This document shows positions 9,443 through 17,846 of a stretch of DNA of 64,000 bases, one piece after another. Position 1 is the stretch's first letter; each line of letters opens with the position of its first letter. Where the stretch lies: the NCBI GenBank assembly GCA_005223045.1, contig NJBM01000008.1, forward strand, positions 62,001 through 126,000. The letters are read 5' to 3'. The notes beneath the pieces are model-generated. The model worked only from the letters and a program-made list of their open reading frames with translations, did not search any database and was not told the origin of the DNA. The stretch comes from Planctomycetes bacterium B3_Pla (GTDB taxonomy: Bacteria; Planctomycetota; Phycisphaerae; Sedimentisphaerales; Anaerobacaceae). Made by a program: the position numbers and the translations under genes.

Positions 9443-10726
9443 CTACAGATCCTCGTCGAGCAGATGGCCGAGGCGACATTTCTTCGTTCTCAAATAATCA
9501 ATGTTGTGCTCGCCGGGTTCGGCCCTCAGCGGTATCTGCTCGACAACCGTTATGCCGTAAACCTCGAGCCTGCTGATCTTCTTCGGATTGTTCGTGAGAA
9601 TGCGGATTTTCCGCAGTCCCAGATCGCGACAGATTTGTGCGCCAACTCCATAATCGCGTTTGTCGGCGCTGAAGCCCAACTTGAGGTTTGCCTCGACCGT
9701 ATCAAGGCCCTGCTCCTGCAGTTTATAAGCTCGCAGTTTGTTCGTCAGGCCGATGCCTCTGCCTTCCTGCCGCAGGTAAATCAGAGCGCCATCGCCGGCC
9801 TGTTCGATCATTTTCATCGCGGTCACCAACTGGTAACCACACTCACATCGCTGCGAATGGAACAAATCACCGGTCATACATTCCGAATGAACTCGGACCA
9901 ATACAGGCTCGTCGTGTTCAATCGGCTTGTCGTTGTCATCAAGCCGGCCTATACTACCCTTGCACAGGGCCAGATGCGGCTCGGCGGATGTAATACTCTC
10001 GTAGCCGATCAGCGAGAATTCGCCGTAGTCGGTGGGCAGATGAACGCGATCGAGACGTTTGATCTGGCTCTCACGCTGCAAGCGATATTCTATCAGCTTT
10101 GCTATCGAGGCAATCTTGAGATCATGTTTTTCGCAAAAGGTCAACAGTTCCGGCACGCGCGCCATCGAGCCGTCTTCACTCATGACCTCGCAGATAACAC
10201 CTGCCGGCTTCATGTCCGCCGCACGCATCAGATCAATCGCACCTTCGGTCTGCCCCGCTCGCACGAGCACACCTCCCTCGCGGGCGCGGAGGGGAAATAC
10301 GTGGCCCGGACGGACAAGATTGCCCGGACTGGAATCGTCGGCAATTGCGGCGTGGATCGTTCGTGCCCTGTCGGCAGCACTGATACCCGTGCTCACGCCT
10401 TCGGCGGCATCTATACTGACGGTGAACGCGGTTCCGAACGCTGCCGTGTTGTCCGACGTCTGCTGATACAGGCCAAGCAAGTCGCATTTCTCAGGCGTCA
10501 GCGGAAGGCAAATAAGCCCTCTGCCGAATCTGGCCATGAAGTTAATGATCTCAGGGGTCACTTTTTCGGCGGCGCATACAAGGTCTCCCTCGTTCTCGCG
10601 GTCCTCATCATCGACAAGAACGATCATTTTGCCGCGGCGTAGTTCCTCGACAACTTCCTCAATATCACTGAATTGTACTGCCACCTGCTTGTCCTCAGCA
10701 ACAAACGTAAAATTACAACCGATCAA
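9443..10726 (-). CDS. ribBA: Bifunctional DHBP synthase / GTP cyclohydrolase II
   Basis: This enzyme supplies both branches of riboflavin synthesis. The N-terminal half makes 3,4-dihydroxy-2-butanone 4-phosphate from ribulose 5-phosphate and the C-terminal half opens GTP. The RibB half carries '[12 protein letters not shown]' (about residue 38) and later 'RPGHVFPL'. The RibA half carries the zinc ligands in '[20 protein letters not shown]' and 'RQEGRGIGL'. Length (427 residues) fits RibBA. The open frame begins with TTG at 10726 without a good ribosome site, and GTG a little downstream (in 'KQVAVQF') is an alternative start. pgsA lies 22 bp upstream on the same strand. Confidence 0.96.
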   Translation of the reverse strand: MIGCNFTFVAEDKQVAVQFSDIEEVVEELRRGKMIVLVDDEDRENEGDLVCAAEKVTPEIINFMARFGRGLICLPLTPEKCDLLGLYQQTSDNTAAFGTAFTVSIDAAEGVSTGISAADRARTIHAAIADDSSPGNLVRPGHVFPLRAREGGVLVRAGQTEGAIDLMRAADMKPAGVICEVMSEDGSMARVPELLTFCEKHDLKIASIAKLIEYRLQRESQIKRLDRVHLPTDYGEFSLIGYESITSAEPHLALCKGSIGRLDDNDKPIEHDEPVLVRVHSECMTGDLFHSQRCECGYQLVTAMKMIEQAGDGALIYLRQEGRGIGLTNKLRAYKLQEQGLDTVEANLKLGFSADKRDYGVGAQICRDLGLRKIRILTNNPKKISRLEVYGITVVEQIPLRAEPGEHNIDYLRTKKCRLGHLLDEDL

Positions 10727-10748
10727 AAGGTTTCTTTAGTAGCTACCC

Positions 10749-11387
10749 TTAATCCGGGGTCTTGTTCGCCAGGTTCTGTTCATATTGCTCAATATAGCGA
10801 CTTCCGGCCCTTATGTAAATAAGAGTTGCCAAAATAGCAGTGCCCGCAGCCGACCACCAGAGACTGCGCAAAAGCCAAAGCCAAATCCAGCCCGGCAGCA
10901 CGCTGGAAGCCTCCGGGGCAATCAGAATTCCAGCTACCATCGACAGCTGCAAAGCGGTGGCAAGCTTACCGACGAACACCGGGGCGATGTGTATCTGTGA
11001 CGTGATTAGATAGACGATCACGAAACCGATCAGTAAGAAGAGATCTTTGCCGATTATCAAAACCACAACCGTCGGCGGAAGCAGGAAAACCTCGACGTGC
11101 GCCCGTTCCGAGGCCAACAGCAGACACGCACATGTCATTAGCAATTTGTCCGCAATCGGATCCAGAAACGCGCCAAGTTTCGTAATCTGATTCTTCCTGC
11201 GAGCAAGGTAGCCGTCAATCCCGTCGCTGACCGCCATGAGCAAAAAGAGCAGAATCGCCGCATAACGCATCGCGTTGCGTCCGCTATCGCCAAGAACTGG
11301 ATCATTGATTTTCAACATGAAGCTGACAAATGGGATTATCAGCAATATCCGAAAGATAGTTATCCGATTGGCCCAGTTCAGCGTCAT
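10749..11387 (-). CDS. pgsA: CDP-diacylglycerol-glycerol-3-phosphate phosphatidyltransferase
   Basis: A 212-residue integral membrane enzyme of phosphatidylglycerol synthesis. The CDP-alcohol phosphatidyltransferase signature D-G-x2-A-R-x8-G-x3-D-x3-D is complete in 'DGYLARRKNQITKLG' followed by 'AFLDPIAD'. Several hydrophobic segments follow, including 'KDLFLLIGFVIVYLI' and 'PGWIWLWLLRSLWW'. Related enzymes use other acceptors such as inositol phosphate or serine, but the N-terminal 'LNWANRITIFRILLI' resembles PgsA. It lies upstream of ribBA on the same strand. Confidence 0.9.
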   Translation of the reverse strand: MTLNWANRITIFRILLIIPFVSFMLKINDPVLGDSGRNAMRYAAILLFLLMAVSDGIDGYLARRKNQITKLGAFLDPIADKLLMTCACLLLASERAHVEVFLLPPTVVVLIIGKDLFLLIGFVIVYLITSQIHIAPVFVGKLATALQLSMVAGILIAPEASSVLPGWIWLWLLRSLWWSAAGTAILATLIYIRAGSRYIEQYEQNLANKTPD

Positions 11388-11477
11388 CTTCTTCGATTCA
11401 TATTGAGAACAACTGGTTCTCTTCTTTTTCGTTCCGGTTCTCTTGAAGGTGTATAGTTCACCTGGCAGAGGGGCCTG

Positions 11478-11933
11478 CTATTTCTTCTTTTGAGCGCCTC
11501 GGCCGCGACCGGGATACTGCTTTGGCTTGCCCTTGCTCTTTTGTTTGACTCGAAGTCCGCGAGGCAGTGCATCATTCGAGATCACCTTCCACGGGCCGTC
11601 GATGTGGACGCCCGCTTCCCACTGTGTTTCGCGCCGGCGATAATAGTGACCCTCGTGGTAATAATGATTCCTAAAGCCGACTACCACGTAGAGGCCCCAG
11701 GCCGAATCGTAAACGAATTCCACGCCGTGAGCGTGATGTTTATGGCGGTACCCGTGTGCCGGAGCGTGTGGTGGAGGCCCGTGCGCAGGAGCATGTGGTG
11801 GAGGCCCGTGTCCATAACTGGGGCCTGAACCGACAACGACCGTCGTGTGGGCATGGTGGCGGCGGCACGAGGCGAGCACGAGCACCGTGCAAACCAGATA
11901 AAAGACCAACAACGGCAAAAGCTTACGTTTCAT
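11478..11933 (-). CDS. His/Pro-rich lipoprotein with tandem repeat
   Basis: I do not recognise the family. The 151-residue product begins with a signal sequence ending in lipobox 'LVLASC', so it is likely lipid-anchored. The mature region is very rich in His, Pro, Gly and Tyr and contains a perfect nine-residue tandem repeat, GPPPHAPAH twice (about residues 43-60), followed by 'GYRHKHHAHG'. This composition is typical of metal-binding or surface-associated proteins. The C-terminus is strongly basic ('KQKSKGKPKQYPGRGRG'). A good ribosome site (GAGGGA, 7 nt spacing) supports the start. Metal binding is an inference from composition only. Confidence 0.7.
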   Translation of the reverse strand: MKRKLLPLLVFYLVCTVLVLASCRRHHAHTTVVVGSGPSYGHGPPPHAPAHGPPPHAPAHGYRHKHHAHGVEFVYDSAWGLYVVVGFRNHYYHEGHYYRRRETQWEAGVHIDGPWKVISNDALPRGLRVKQKSKGKPKQYPGRGRGAQKKK

Positions 11934-11988
11934 AGTAAATCCCTCGCATTATCTTATTCCATAATAACCTGTAAAAAGTGCTGGCATT

Positions 11989-12120
11989 ATGAAAGAATAT
12001 AGCAAAATTCCTGAAACAGGCAATGCCCTATTCAAAAAAGACGGCAACAACCGGCGCCCTGTGTTTAGCCGGGACGACAGGCGCAGAATACTCAATACAT
12101 TCCAACTCGGCAATAAATAA
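11989..12120 (+). CDS. Possible small protein, 43 codons
   Basis: ATG 11989 opens a 43-codon frame ending with TAA at 12118-12120. The product is highly charged, with 'ALFKKDGNNRRPVFSRDDRR' in the middle, and has an amphipathic look. There is no clear ribosome site and no recognised family. It could equally be a fragment of a larger lost gene. It is listed because its composition is protein-like and the flanks hold no other gene. Confidence 0.3.
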   Translation: MKEYSKIPETGNALFKKDGNNRRPVFSRDDRRRILNTFQLGNK

Positions 12121-12144
12121 CAGCCCCGCTGTCCTTAGTTAACA

Positions 12145-12280
12145 TCACGTGATCGCCGTCCCGTCGATATAGAACTCCAGATAGTCCGTGTTCAACTCAC
12201 AGTCGGCCTTCCACCAGAACTTGAGTATCTCGGCGCCATCGAAATCGATGATTGCCTGCATCCATGATTCCCAGACAATG
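12145..12280 (-). pseudogene. Fragment of a secreted-protein domain, reverse strand
   Basis: Read on the minus strand, this piece translates as 'WESWMQAIIDFDGAEIL', then 'KFWWKADCELNTDYLEFYID', then a stop. This matches the pattern 'W-x-x-G...FWWK..S...DYLEFYIDG' seen in repeats of secreted bacterial surface proteins. No start codon or longer frame precedes it, so it is taken as a remnant. Confidence 0.5.
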
Positions 12281-12411
12281 TCTAAGAAAGCCTAGTTTCC
12301 TCTAGTTTCCTAGTTTGAGCCTCGGTGGCTGTCCCTATTTTGAGCCGAGGTTGCTGGAAGGTCGTTGAAATTGAGATGAAATCTTGGTACTATTGGACTT
12401 GAAATGTGTAG

Positions 12412-12588
12412 GAGCGTTTCAGTGAATTGTATGGTGAAACACCGGTTGATATGCCATGGTACAAGGGCAATACAGACCTGGGCTCACCGGTTTATCCCAA
12501 TGGCGTTCATACAATTCGGATAACGGCGGAATCAGATGACGGTTACCTGAATATAGTAGAAAGTTCTGTTACGGTTAACAATCCGTAA
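12412..12588 (+). pseudogene. C-terminal fragment of an extracellular protein
   Basis: The frame runs from just after a stop at 12409-12411 to TAA at 12586-12588. It reads 'ETPVDMPWYKGNTDLGSP', then 'VYPNGVHTIRITAESDDG', and ends in 'SSVTVNNP'. This looks like the last Ig-like strand of a secreted protein ('NG.HTIRI.A.S..G'). Upstream continuity is lost, so it is treated as a gene remnant. Confidence 0.45.
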
Positions 12589-12637
12589 TGGAGACGATAT
12601 ATTAGCAGCGCATTACAAGCAGTGAGGACTTTGAACT

Positions 12638-13447
12638 GTGAAGGATCTCGGATATCATTCAGGCTCAAAGCGTAGGTCAGACCCTGGAAGAATGCGTGTT
12701 CAATCTCATAGAGTTGCTTTCACCTTGATTGAGCTGCTCGTTGCCATTGCTGTGATTGCACTTCTGATGGGCTTGCTGATACCCGTACTAGGCAGGGCTC
12801 GAGAACAAGCCAGGCGTGTTAGCTGCATGGGGAATATTCGACAATTCATGATCGGTATCCAAGCCTACGCGAGCGATCACGGGGAGCATCTTCCCAGCGG
12901 CTTGTCGGATTTTCAGGAACCGGAGGACGAACATACTCCTATCCTTTCCAGGGCGATGCGCAATGCGTTAGTTGGGATCATCGGCGACGAACGCAGTCTT
13001 TCCTGTCCCTGGCTTCGCAAGCCATTTGACCAGCCCGGTGGATGGTATTATGTCTTCGAGGGCCAACCCTACGGCTATGTGATCGGGTATAATTATCTTG
13101 GAGGGCACAAAGGCACTCCCTGGCCATTGTTGGGGCTGGCCAATGCCAAGTGGGTATCACCTCAAAGATCCTTTGAGAAACCCTCAACGCCGATAGTGAC
13201 GGAGTTGAATGCCTGGTCTGCCGATGAATTAATGACCTTTGCCCCGCACGGTGCCAGAGGGGCGATTCTGGAGTCCGGCCATTCGGGAAATGAGAGTTTT
13301 GAGGGTGCTCCGTCACAGCAGATCGGTGCGGCCGGTGGGCATGTAGGTTGCCTGGATGGATCAGCCTCCTGGAAGCATATACGAGACATGAAGATCTATC
13401 GTGGATCACGCCGCTGGGATGAGGGTGGTTGCTTCACGACCTGGTGA
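12638..13447 (+). CDS. Prepilin-like protein with type IV pilin N-terminal signal
   Basis: A 269-residue protein with a basic leader of about 28 residues and then 'FTLIELLVAIAVIALLMG', the type IV pilin / type II secretion pseudopilin motif. Residue -1 is Ala instead of the usual Gly. The C-terminal part contains 'HVGCLDGSASW', a short version of the H-X9-DG motif of planctomycete DUF1559-type proteins. It should be processed by a prepilin peptidase and anchored in the inner membrane, probably displayed outward. GTG 12638 has GAGGA nearby; ATG 12692 is an alternative. The PQQ-propeller gene follows after 21 bp, so the two probably form a unit. Confidence 0.8.
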   Translation: MKDLGYHSGSKRRSDPGRMRVQSHRVAFTLIELLVAIAVIALLMGLLIPVLGRAREQARRVSCMGNIRQFMIGIQAYASDHGEHLPSGLSDFQEPEDEHTPILSRAMRNALVGIIGDERSLSCPWLRKPFDQPGGWYYVFEGQPYGYVIGYNYLGGHKGTPWPLLGLANAKWVSPQRSFEKPSTPIVTELNAWSADELMTFAPHGARGAILESGHSGNESFEGAPSQQIGAAGGHVGCLDGSASWKHIRDMKIYRGSRRWDEGGCFTTW

Positions 13448-13468
13448 GTATAGAGAGGAGACTTATGT

Positions 13469-15352
13469 ATGCGCGCTTACAACTTTACTGCAATTTCTAT
13501 CGTGGTTTTGCTGATTACCTTGATACCTGTACGCACTGAGGCCGACGACTGGCCCAATTGGCGTGGCCCTCAGCACAACGGCATCTCCAACGAGACCGAC
13601 TGGATAGGTGATTGGCCGGCATTCGAACCGGCCATACTCTGGGAGCAGCAGGTCGGTACTGGATTCTCCTCGATCGCAGTGGCCGACGGTCGAGTCTATA
13701 CGATGGGCAACAGCACTAGAATGGTGGAAGACCCGGATGCCGGAGGCAGATCAGGCGTGGGTCATAAACTTGCAGAAGTGGACGAGATTTTCTGCCTTGA
13801 TCCCAACACGGGAGAAATACTCTGGATTCATGCGTATGAGTCCGACTTGACACCAAATCTCTACGAGGGCGGCCCGAGTGCAACTCCCACGATCGCAGAC
13901 AGCAACGTGTATACGTTCAGCAAACAAGGCATGGCATATTGCCTTGATGCGAATGACGGCGCAGTCTTATGGCAAAGCGATATGGTCGCCGACTATGGTG
14001 CGCGCATACCTCGATACGGATTCGCAGGATCCCCCTATATTGACGGAGAGCTGGTGATCTACAATGCCGGTACTCATGGTATGGCCCTCCATGCCGCTGA
14101 TGGAACACTGGCCTGGGAAACGGGTACGAATCGCGCGGGTTATTCCACGCCGGTGCCTTTTGATTTGGGAGAGAAACGTTATGTGGTCCTTATGAGTGAA
14201 AGGACCTTTGCAGCCGTCGAGGCCCAAACCGGCCAGGTGCTCTGGGAGCATCCCTGGGTAACCAAATATAATGCGAACATTCCAGATCCAATCGTAGACA
14301 GTAATCTGGTATTCGTCTCAACGGGTTACAACGAGGGCTCTGCTCTGTTCGACGTGGCAACAGGCCAGGTCATTGAACTCTGGTTCCAGAAGAATATGCA
14401 GACTTTCCTTAACACTTCCGTGCTCTGGCAAGGATGCCTGTACGGCCCCAACGATAAAGATAAGACCCTTACCTGCGTTGAACGCGACACAGGTTGGATT
14501 ATTTGGACACAGGCCGGCTTTGGCAACGGCAGTGTGATGCTGGCCGACGGCAAACTGATCGCACTCAGTGAGGATGGAGAATTATGCATAGCCGAGGCGT
14601 CACCCGTAGGGTATCGGGAGCTTGGCAAAGGGCGAATTCTCACCGGGAGGTGCTGGTCTGTGCCGGTCCTGGCCAATGGAAAGATCTATGCGCGAAACGC
14701 CACCGGGCACGTGGTATGTGTCGAGCTGGTGCCCATTGGGGAGGCTATGCCAATTGGATTGGTTGCACACTGGAACCTGGATGAGACGGAAGGTGATATC
14801 GCGCACGACAGTGCCGGAGAGCAAGATGGACTTCTATTTGGCAACCCCCAGTGGCGACCTGCCGGGGGCAAGAGCAATGGCACTCTTGAATTCGATGGGA
14901 TCGACGATTACGTGAGCACAACTCACATCATTTCCCCTGGAGGCGGCGATTTCAGTGTATTCGCCTGGATCAAAGGCGGCGCTGCCGGTCAGGCGATTCT
15001 GTCTCAGGAAAGCGGTGCAAATTGGCTGATGGCGGATTCTGTTGACGGGGCGCTGAGAACAGACCTCAGGCAGCCAGGAACAACCGGCCGCGGCGCTACT
15101 CCGCCGGGACCTCCACTGACCTCCGCGACTGTTGTCACCGATGGGGATTGGCGCCGGATAGGTTTTGTCAGGGACGGCAGCAACAGGATTCTCTATGTTG
15201 ATGGCATTGAGGTTGCCCGTGACATAGCCGCCAACCTTGAGCTTGCAAGTGGAGGCCTGTACATTGGCGCCGGCAGCAATCTCGAGCCAGGCTCCTTCTT
15301 CTCTGGCCTGATTGATGACGTTCGCGTCTACAACCGAACAATTAAGCCGTGA
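13469..15352 (+). CDS. Secreted PQQ-type beta-propeller protein with LamG-like C-terminus
   Basis: The 627-residue product has a signal peptide (to about residue 25), then 'DDWPNWRGPQHNGIS', the typical opening of planctomycete PQQ-like propeller proteins. Blade repeats follow, such as 'FCLDPNTGEILWIHAYESDL' and 'YCLDANDGAVLWQSDM'. From about residue 430 the fold changes to a LamG/concanavalin-like jelly roll ('GLVAHWNLDETEGDIAHDSA', later 'LIDDVRVYNRT'). No quinone-binding or dehydrogenase residues can be assigned, so it is more likely a binding or scaffold protein than an enzyme. A purine-rich GAGAGGAGA site precedes ATG 13469. Confidence 0.85.
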   Translation: MRAYNFTAISIVVLLITLIPVRTEADDWPNWRGPQHNGISNETDWIGDWPAFEPAILWEQQVGTGFSSIAVADGRVYTMGNSTRMVEDPDAGGRSGVGHKLAEVDEIFCLDPNTGEILWIHAYESDLTPNLYEGGPSATPTIADSNVYTFSKQGMAYCLDANDGAVLWQSDMVADYGARIPRYGFAGSPYIDGELVIYNAGTHGMALHAADGTLAWETGTNRAGYSTPVPFDLGEKRYVVLMSERTFAAVEAQTGQVLWEHPWVTKYNANIPDPIVDSNLVFVSTGYNEGSALFDVATGQVIELWFQKNMQTFLNTSVLWQGCLYGPNDKDKTLTCVERDTGWIIWTQAGFGNGSVMLADGKLIALSEDGELCIAEASPVGYRELGKGRILTGRCWSVPVLANGKIYARNATGHVVCVELVPIGEAMPIGLVAHWNLDETEGDIAHDSAGEQDGLLFGNPQWRPAGGKSNGTLEFDGIDDYVSTTHIISPGGGDFSVFAWIKGGAAGQAILSQESGANWLMADSVDGALRTDLRQPGTTGRGATPPGPPLTSATVVTDGDWRRIGFVRDGSNRILYVDGIEVARDIAANLELASGGLYIGAGSNLEPGSFFSGLIDDVRVYNRTIKP

Positions 15353-15384
15353 CATTTCACATTCTGAACACGAGACAGATATGG

Positions 15385-15426
15385 GCTGGCAGCCAGCGGA
15401 AGAACTGCCAGCTCTTTGTCTTTTTA
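15385..15426 (+). terminator. Likely Rho-independent terminator
   Basis: GCTGGCAG (15385-15392) pairs with CTGCCAGC (15405-15412) and is followed by the T-rich run TCTTTGTCTTTTTA. It lies about 30 bp after the propeller/LamG gene. Confidence 0.65.
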
Positions 15427-15446
15427 GATAAACTAAAACTAGGGAT

Positions 15447-15495
15447 GCGGATTAACACGCGAAGTGCAACACAAGTACTTCGCGTGTTAATCCGC
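15447..15495. repeat. Perfect 19-bp inverted repeat
   Basis: GCGGATTAACACGCGAAGT (15447-15465) is followed after 11 nt by its exact reverse complement (15477-15495). The right arm's core, CGCGTGTTAATCCGCA (15481-15496), occurs again at 41185-41200. There is no T-run after the stem, so it does not look like a terminator. It may be a dispersed palindromic element or a protein-binding site. Confidence 0.8.
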
Positions 15496-15660
15496 AAGTT
15501 TATAAGTTTATAGTACAGTTTGTTGTGTCTATTCCGACGATAGCGACACTCGCAAATTCGTACAAGTTCGCTTCCCGGACGAGGGTTTGTGTTTCCGTAA
15601 AGATCCTTAAGGAAACAAGGAACCGCCATTCGTACCGGATACCTTTAATTCCCCAGTCTT

Positions 15661-15930
15661 TCAGTCCCTTGTATCTTCCCTGGTATTTTCCTTATAACTT
15701 CGGGCGGCTCCCATCACCAGCATATACAGCCCAGAAATAAGCACCACGGCACACAAGCAAGCCTGCAAGTAGTCCCACACAGAAAGGCTCAAGAATACAC
15801 TAATACCATCCGGCAGCATACTGTCGCCATCAAGAACAGGAGCAAACCATCCGAGCACTCTTACGGCCAGCACCATCCCCACTAACTGGAAGATAAAATC
15901 CACGCAGATTAACACCTGATTTCTGTTCAT
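15661..15930 (-). CDS. Small membrane protein, two predicted transmembrane segments
   Basis: I do not recognise this 89-residue product. It has two hydrophobic segments, about residues 7-27 ('LICVDFIFQLVGMVLAVRVL') and 50-74 ('LQACLCAVVLISGLYMLVMG'), joined by a short acidic loop, and a charged tail. It stands alone on the minus strand upstream of pdxJ. The ribosome site is weak, so the gene is plausible rather than certain. Confidence 0.5.
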   Translation of the reverse strand: MNRNQVLICVDFIFQLVGMVLAVRVLGWFAPVLDGDSMLPDGISVFLSLSVWDYLQACLCAVVLISGLYMLVMGAARSYKENTREDTRD

Positions 15931-16078
15931 AGCACAGCCTTAGATTTATTAGGGACAGCCCCAGCGCCACCTATTTTCTTAGGGATAGCCAGCGGTTTTC
16001 ATATATCATATCTTATCGGCAATCAAAGGATTTTTCAAAAGCCCAACCGCCGGGAATCTTTTTACCATCTTAATTTAC
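15931..16078. other. Short intergenic stretch with dispersed motif
   Basis: AGGGACAGCC at 15951-15960, repeated as AGGGATAGCC about 30 bp later, is the reverse complement of the motif at 12327-12336. This suggests a dispersed intergenic repeat family. No gene was seen. Confidence 0.4.
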
Positions 16079-16106
16079 TTGTTTCAAAGCGGCACGGTGA
16101 TATAAT
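16079..16106 (+). promoter_or_regulatory. Probable sigma-70 promoter for pdxJ-dapA
   Basis: TTGTTT (16079-16084) and a perfect TATAAT (16101-16106) are separated by 16 bp. GAGGA precedes ATG 16133 with normal spacing. Confidence 0.55.
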
Positions 16107-16132
16107 TCATCGGTTAAATCGAGGACACGAAA

Positions 16133-16858
16133 ATGGCTGTGTTGAATGTCAATATTGACCACGTTGCAACAGTCAGGCAGGCCCGGCTTACCGACGAGCC
16201 CGATCCTGTCTGGGCGGCGGTGCAGTGTGAACTGGCCGGGGCAAATGGAATCACAATCCACCTGCGCCAGGACAGACGACATATCTGCGACCGGGATGTC
16301 AGGCTGTTGAGCCAGACCGTTGCCTGCAAGCTGAATCTCGAAATGTGCATGGCCGAGCCGATTGTCAGGATTGCCGAAGAAGTCAAGCCGGACCAGGTAA
16401 CACTCGTGCCGGAAAAGAGAGCCGAACTGACCACCGAAGGCGGGCTGGATTGCGCCAGGTACAAGAAGCGACTCGCTGCGGTTGTCAAGAGGATGCACAA
16501 AAAGCGTATCCTGGTGAGCACCTTTATCACACCCGACGCCGAGCAAATTATCGCCTCGGCACAGACCGGCTGCGATGCAATCGAGCTGCACACCGGCATG
16601 TATGCAAACGCCAAGGGACAAAGAGCCGTTAAGAGGAGATTGACGGAGCTGACGGCCGGCAAAGACCTGGCGATGGAAAATAAGCTGGTAGTCCACGCGG
16701 GTCACGGCCTGACATACCGTAACATCGCCGGCGCAGCGCGCATCGAAGGCCTCTGCGAGTTCAACATAGGCCACAGCATTGTGGCGCGGGCGGTTCTGGT
16801 CGGGATCAAGCAGGCAACCGCCGAGATGATAGAGTTGATAGACAAATTCAATCCGTAG
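16133..16858 (+). CDS. pdxJ: Pyridoxine 5'-phosphate synthase
   Basis: PdxJ closes the pyridine ring of vitamin B6 from 1-deoxyxylulose 5-phosphate and 3-amino-2-oxopropyl phosphate. The 241-residue product shows the expected motifs: 'LNVNIDHVATVRQAR' at the start, 'GANGITIHLRQDRRHI', 'NLEMC', 'ELHTG' and 'VHAGHGLTYRN', with 'EFNIGHSIVARA' near the end. Length is typical. It uses the DXP-dependent route, in a genome with many PLP enzymes. dapA follows on the same strand after 60 bp. Confidence 0.96.
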   Translation: MAVLNVNIDHVATVRQARLTDEPDPVWAAVQCELAGANGITIHLRQDRRHICDRDVRLLSQTVACKLNLEMCMAEPIVRIAEEVKPDQVTLVPEKRAELTTEGGLDCARYKKRLAAVVKRMHKKRILVSTFITPDAEQIIASAQTGCDAIELHTGMYANAKGQRAVKRRLTELTAGKDLAMENKLVVHAGHGLTYRNIAGAARIEGLCEFNIGHSIVARAVLVGIKQATAEMIELIDKFNP

Positions 16859-16918
16859 CCCAGGCTCATAGTCGCTCATTGGAAAGAACAGGCCACACAT
16901 GAAATTAGGAGATTGACA

Positions 16919-17791
16919 ATGTTTACAGGGGCAATGGTGGCGTTGATTACGCCCTTTCAGGACGGCGAGATTGATTTCGAGACCATCGAGGAGCTGATTG
17001 AATTCCAATTGGAAGGCAGCATTGACGGCATAGTGCCGGTGGGAACAACCGGTGAATCGCCCACGTTAAGTCACGACGAACAAAAGAAGGTCATGGAAAG
17101 AGTGGCCAAAGCCGTCGACGGGCAAGTGCCCGTGATCGTGGGCGCCGGCTCAAACAGCACCGCCGAGGCAATTGAACTGACCGTACATGCAAAAAAGGTG
17201 GGAGCCGATGCAACGTTGCAGGTCGGGCCATACTACAACAAGCCGACACAGGAAGGCTCTTATCAGCATTTCAAGGCGATAGCCGAAGCGGTCGATCTGC
17301 CGGTGGTGCTTTACAACATACCCGGCCGATGCGGAGTCGGCATGACGCCGGAGACTATCGCGCGCCTCTCCGAGGTCGAAAATATCGTTGCAATCAAGGA
17401 GGCAACCGGCAGCCTTGACCAGGCCAGTGAAATAGCATCCCGATGCGATATTACCATCATCTCAGGCGACGATTCACTCACACTGCCCCTGGCTTCGATC
17501 GGCGGCAAAGGTGTTATCAGCGTGGTGGCGAATATTGTGCCCGCCGACGTCAAGGCAATGACCGATCTGATTCTCGAGGGTGATTTGGTCTCAGCCAGAC
17601 AATGGCACAAGAAGCTGTTTGTGCTGTGCAAGAGCATGTTGACGCTTGCGACCAATCCTATACCGATCAAGGCTGCAATGGCGATGCTGAATATGGCGCC
17701 GGAAGAATTGCGACTGCCGATGACGCCCCTGGAAGAAGGCAAGCGAATTGCCCTCAAAAAGACATTGCAGGAATATGGCCTGCTAAGCTAA
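16919..17791 (+). CDS. dapA: 4-hydroxy-tetrahydrodipicolinate synthase
   Basis: DapA condenses pyruvate with aspartate semialdehyde, the first committed step to lysine and diaminopimelate. The 290-residue product carries 'GTTGESPTL' near the start, the tyrosine motif 'LYNIPGRCGVGM' and the Schiff-base lysine in 'IVAIKEATG', with 'SGDDSLTLP' after it. AGGAG at 16907-16911 lies 7 nt before ATG 16919, which therefore is preferred over the in-frame TTG at 16913. Related aldolases (N-acetylneuraminate lyase, KDG aldolase) share the fold, but the motif set fits DapA. Confidence 0.95.
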   Translation: MFTGAMVALITPFQDGEIDFETIEELIEFQLEGSIDGIVPVGTTGESPTLSHDEQKKVMERVAKAVDGQVPVIVGAGSNSTAEAIELTVHAKKVGADATLQVGPYYNKPTQEGSYQHFKAIAEAVDLPVVLYNIPGRCGVGMTPETIARLSEVENIVAIKEATGSLDQASEIASRCDITIISGDDSLTLPLASIGGKGVISVVANIVPADVKAMTDLILEGDLVSARQWHKKLFVLCKSMLTLATNPIPIKAAMAMLNMAPEELRLPMTPLEEGKRIALKKTLQEYGLLS

Positions 17792-17846
17792 AGAACACTT
17801 TGGCCGGCCTGGTCAACCTTCCGGGGATGAAAAGCCGGGTGGAGTG

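Larger units (their letters stand above)
11934..12637. other. Gene-poor stretch with small ORF and gene fragments
   Basis: About 700 bp without a normal gene. It holds a possible 43-codon ORF (11989-12120), a reverse-strand protein fragment (12145-12280), a dispersed motif GGCTGTCCCT (12327-12336, matched in reverse at 15951-15960) and a forward-strand C-terminal fragment (12412-12588). The mix suggests gene decay or rearrangement. Confidence 0.6.

Noticed and set aside
9464-10642. 392-codon open frame on the plus strand
   Set aside because: Antisense shadow of ribBA.
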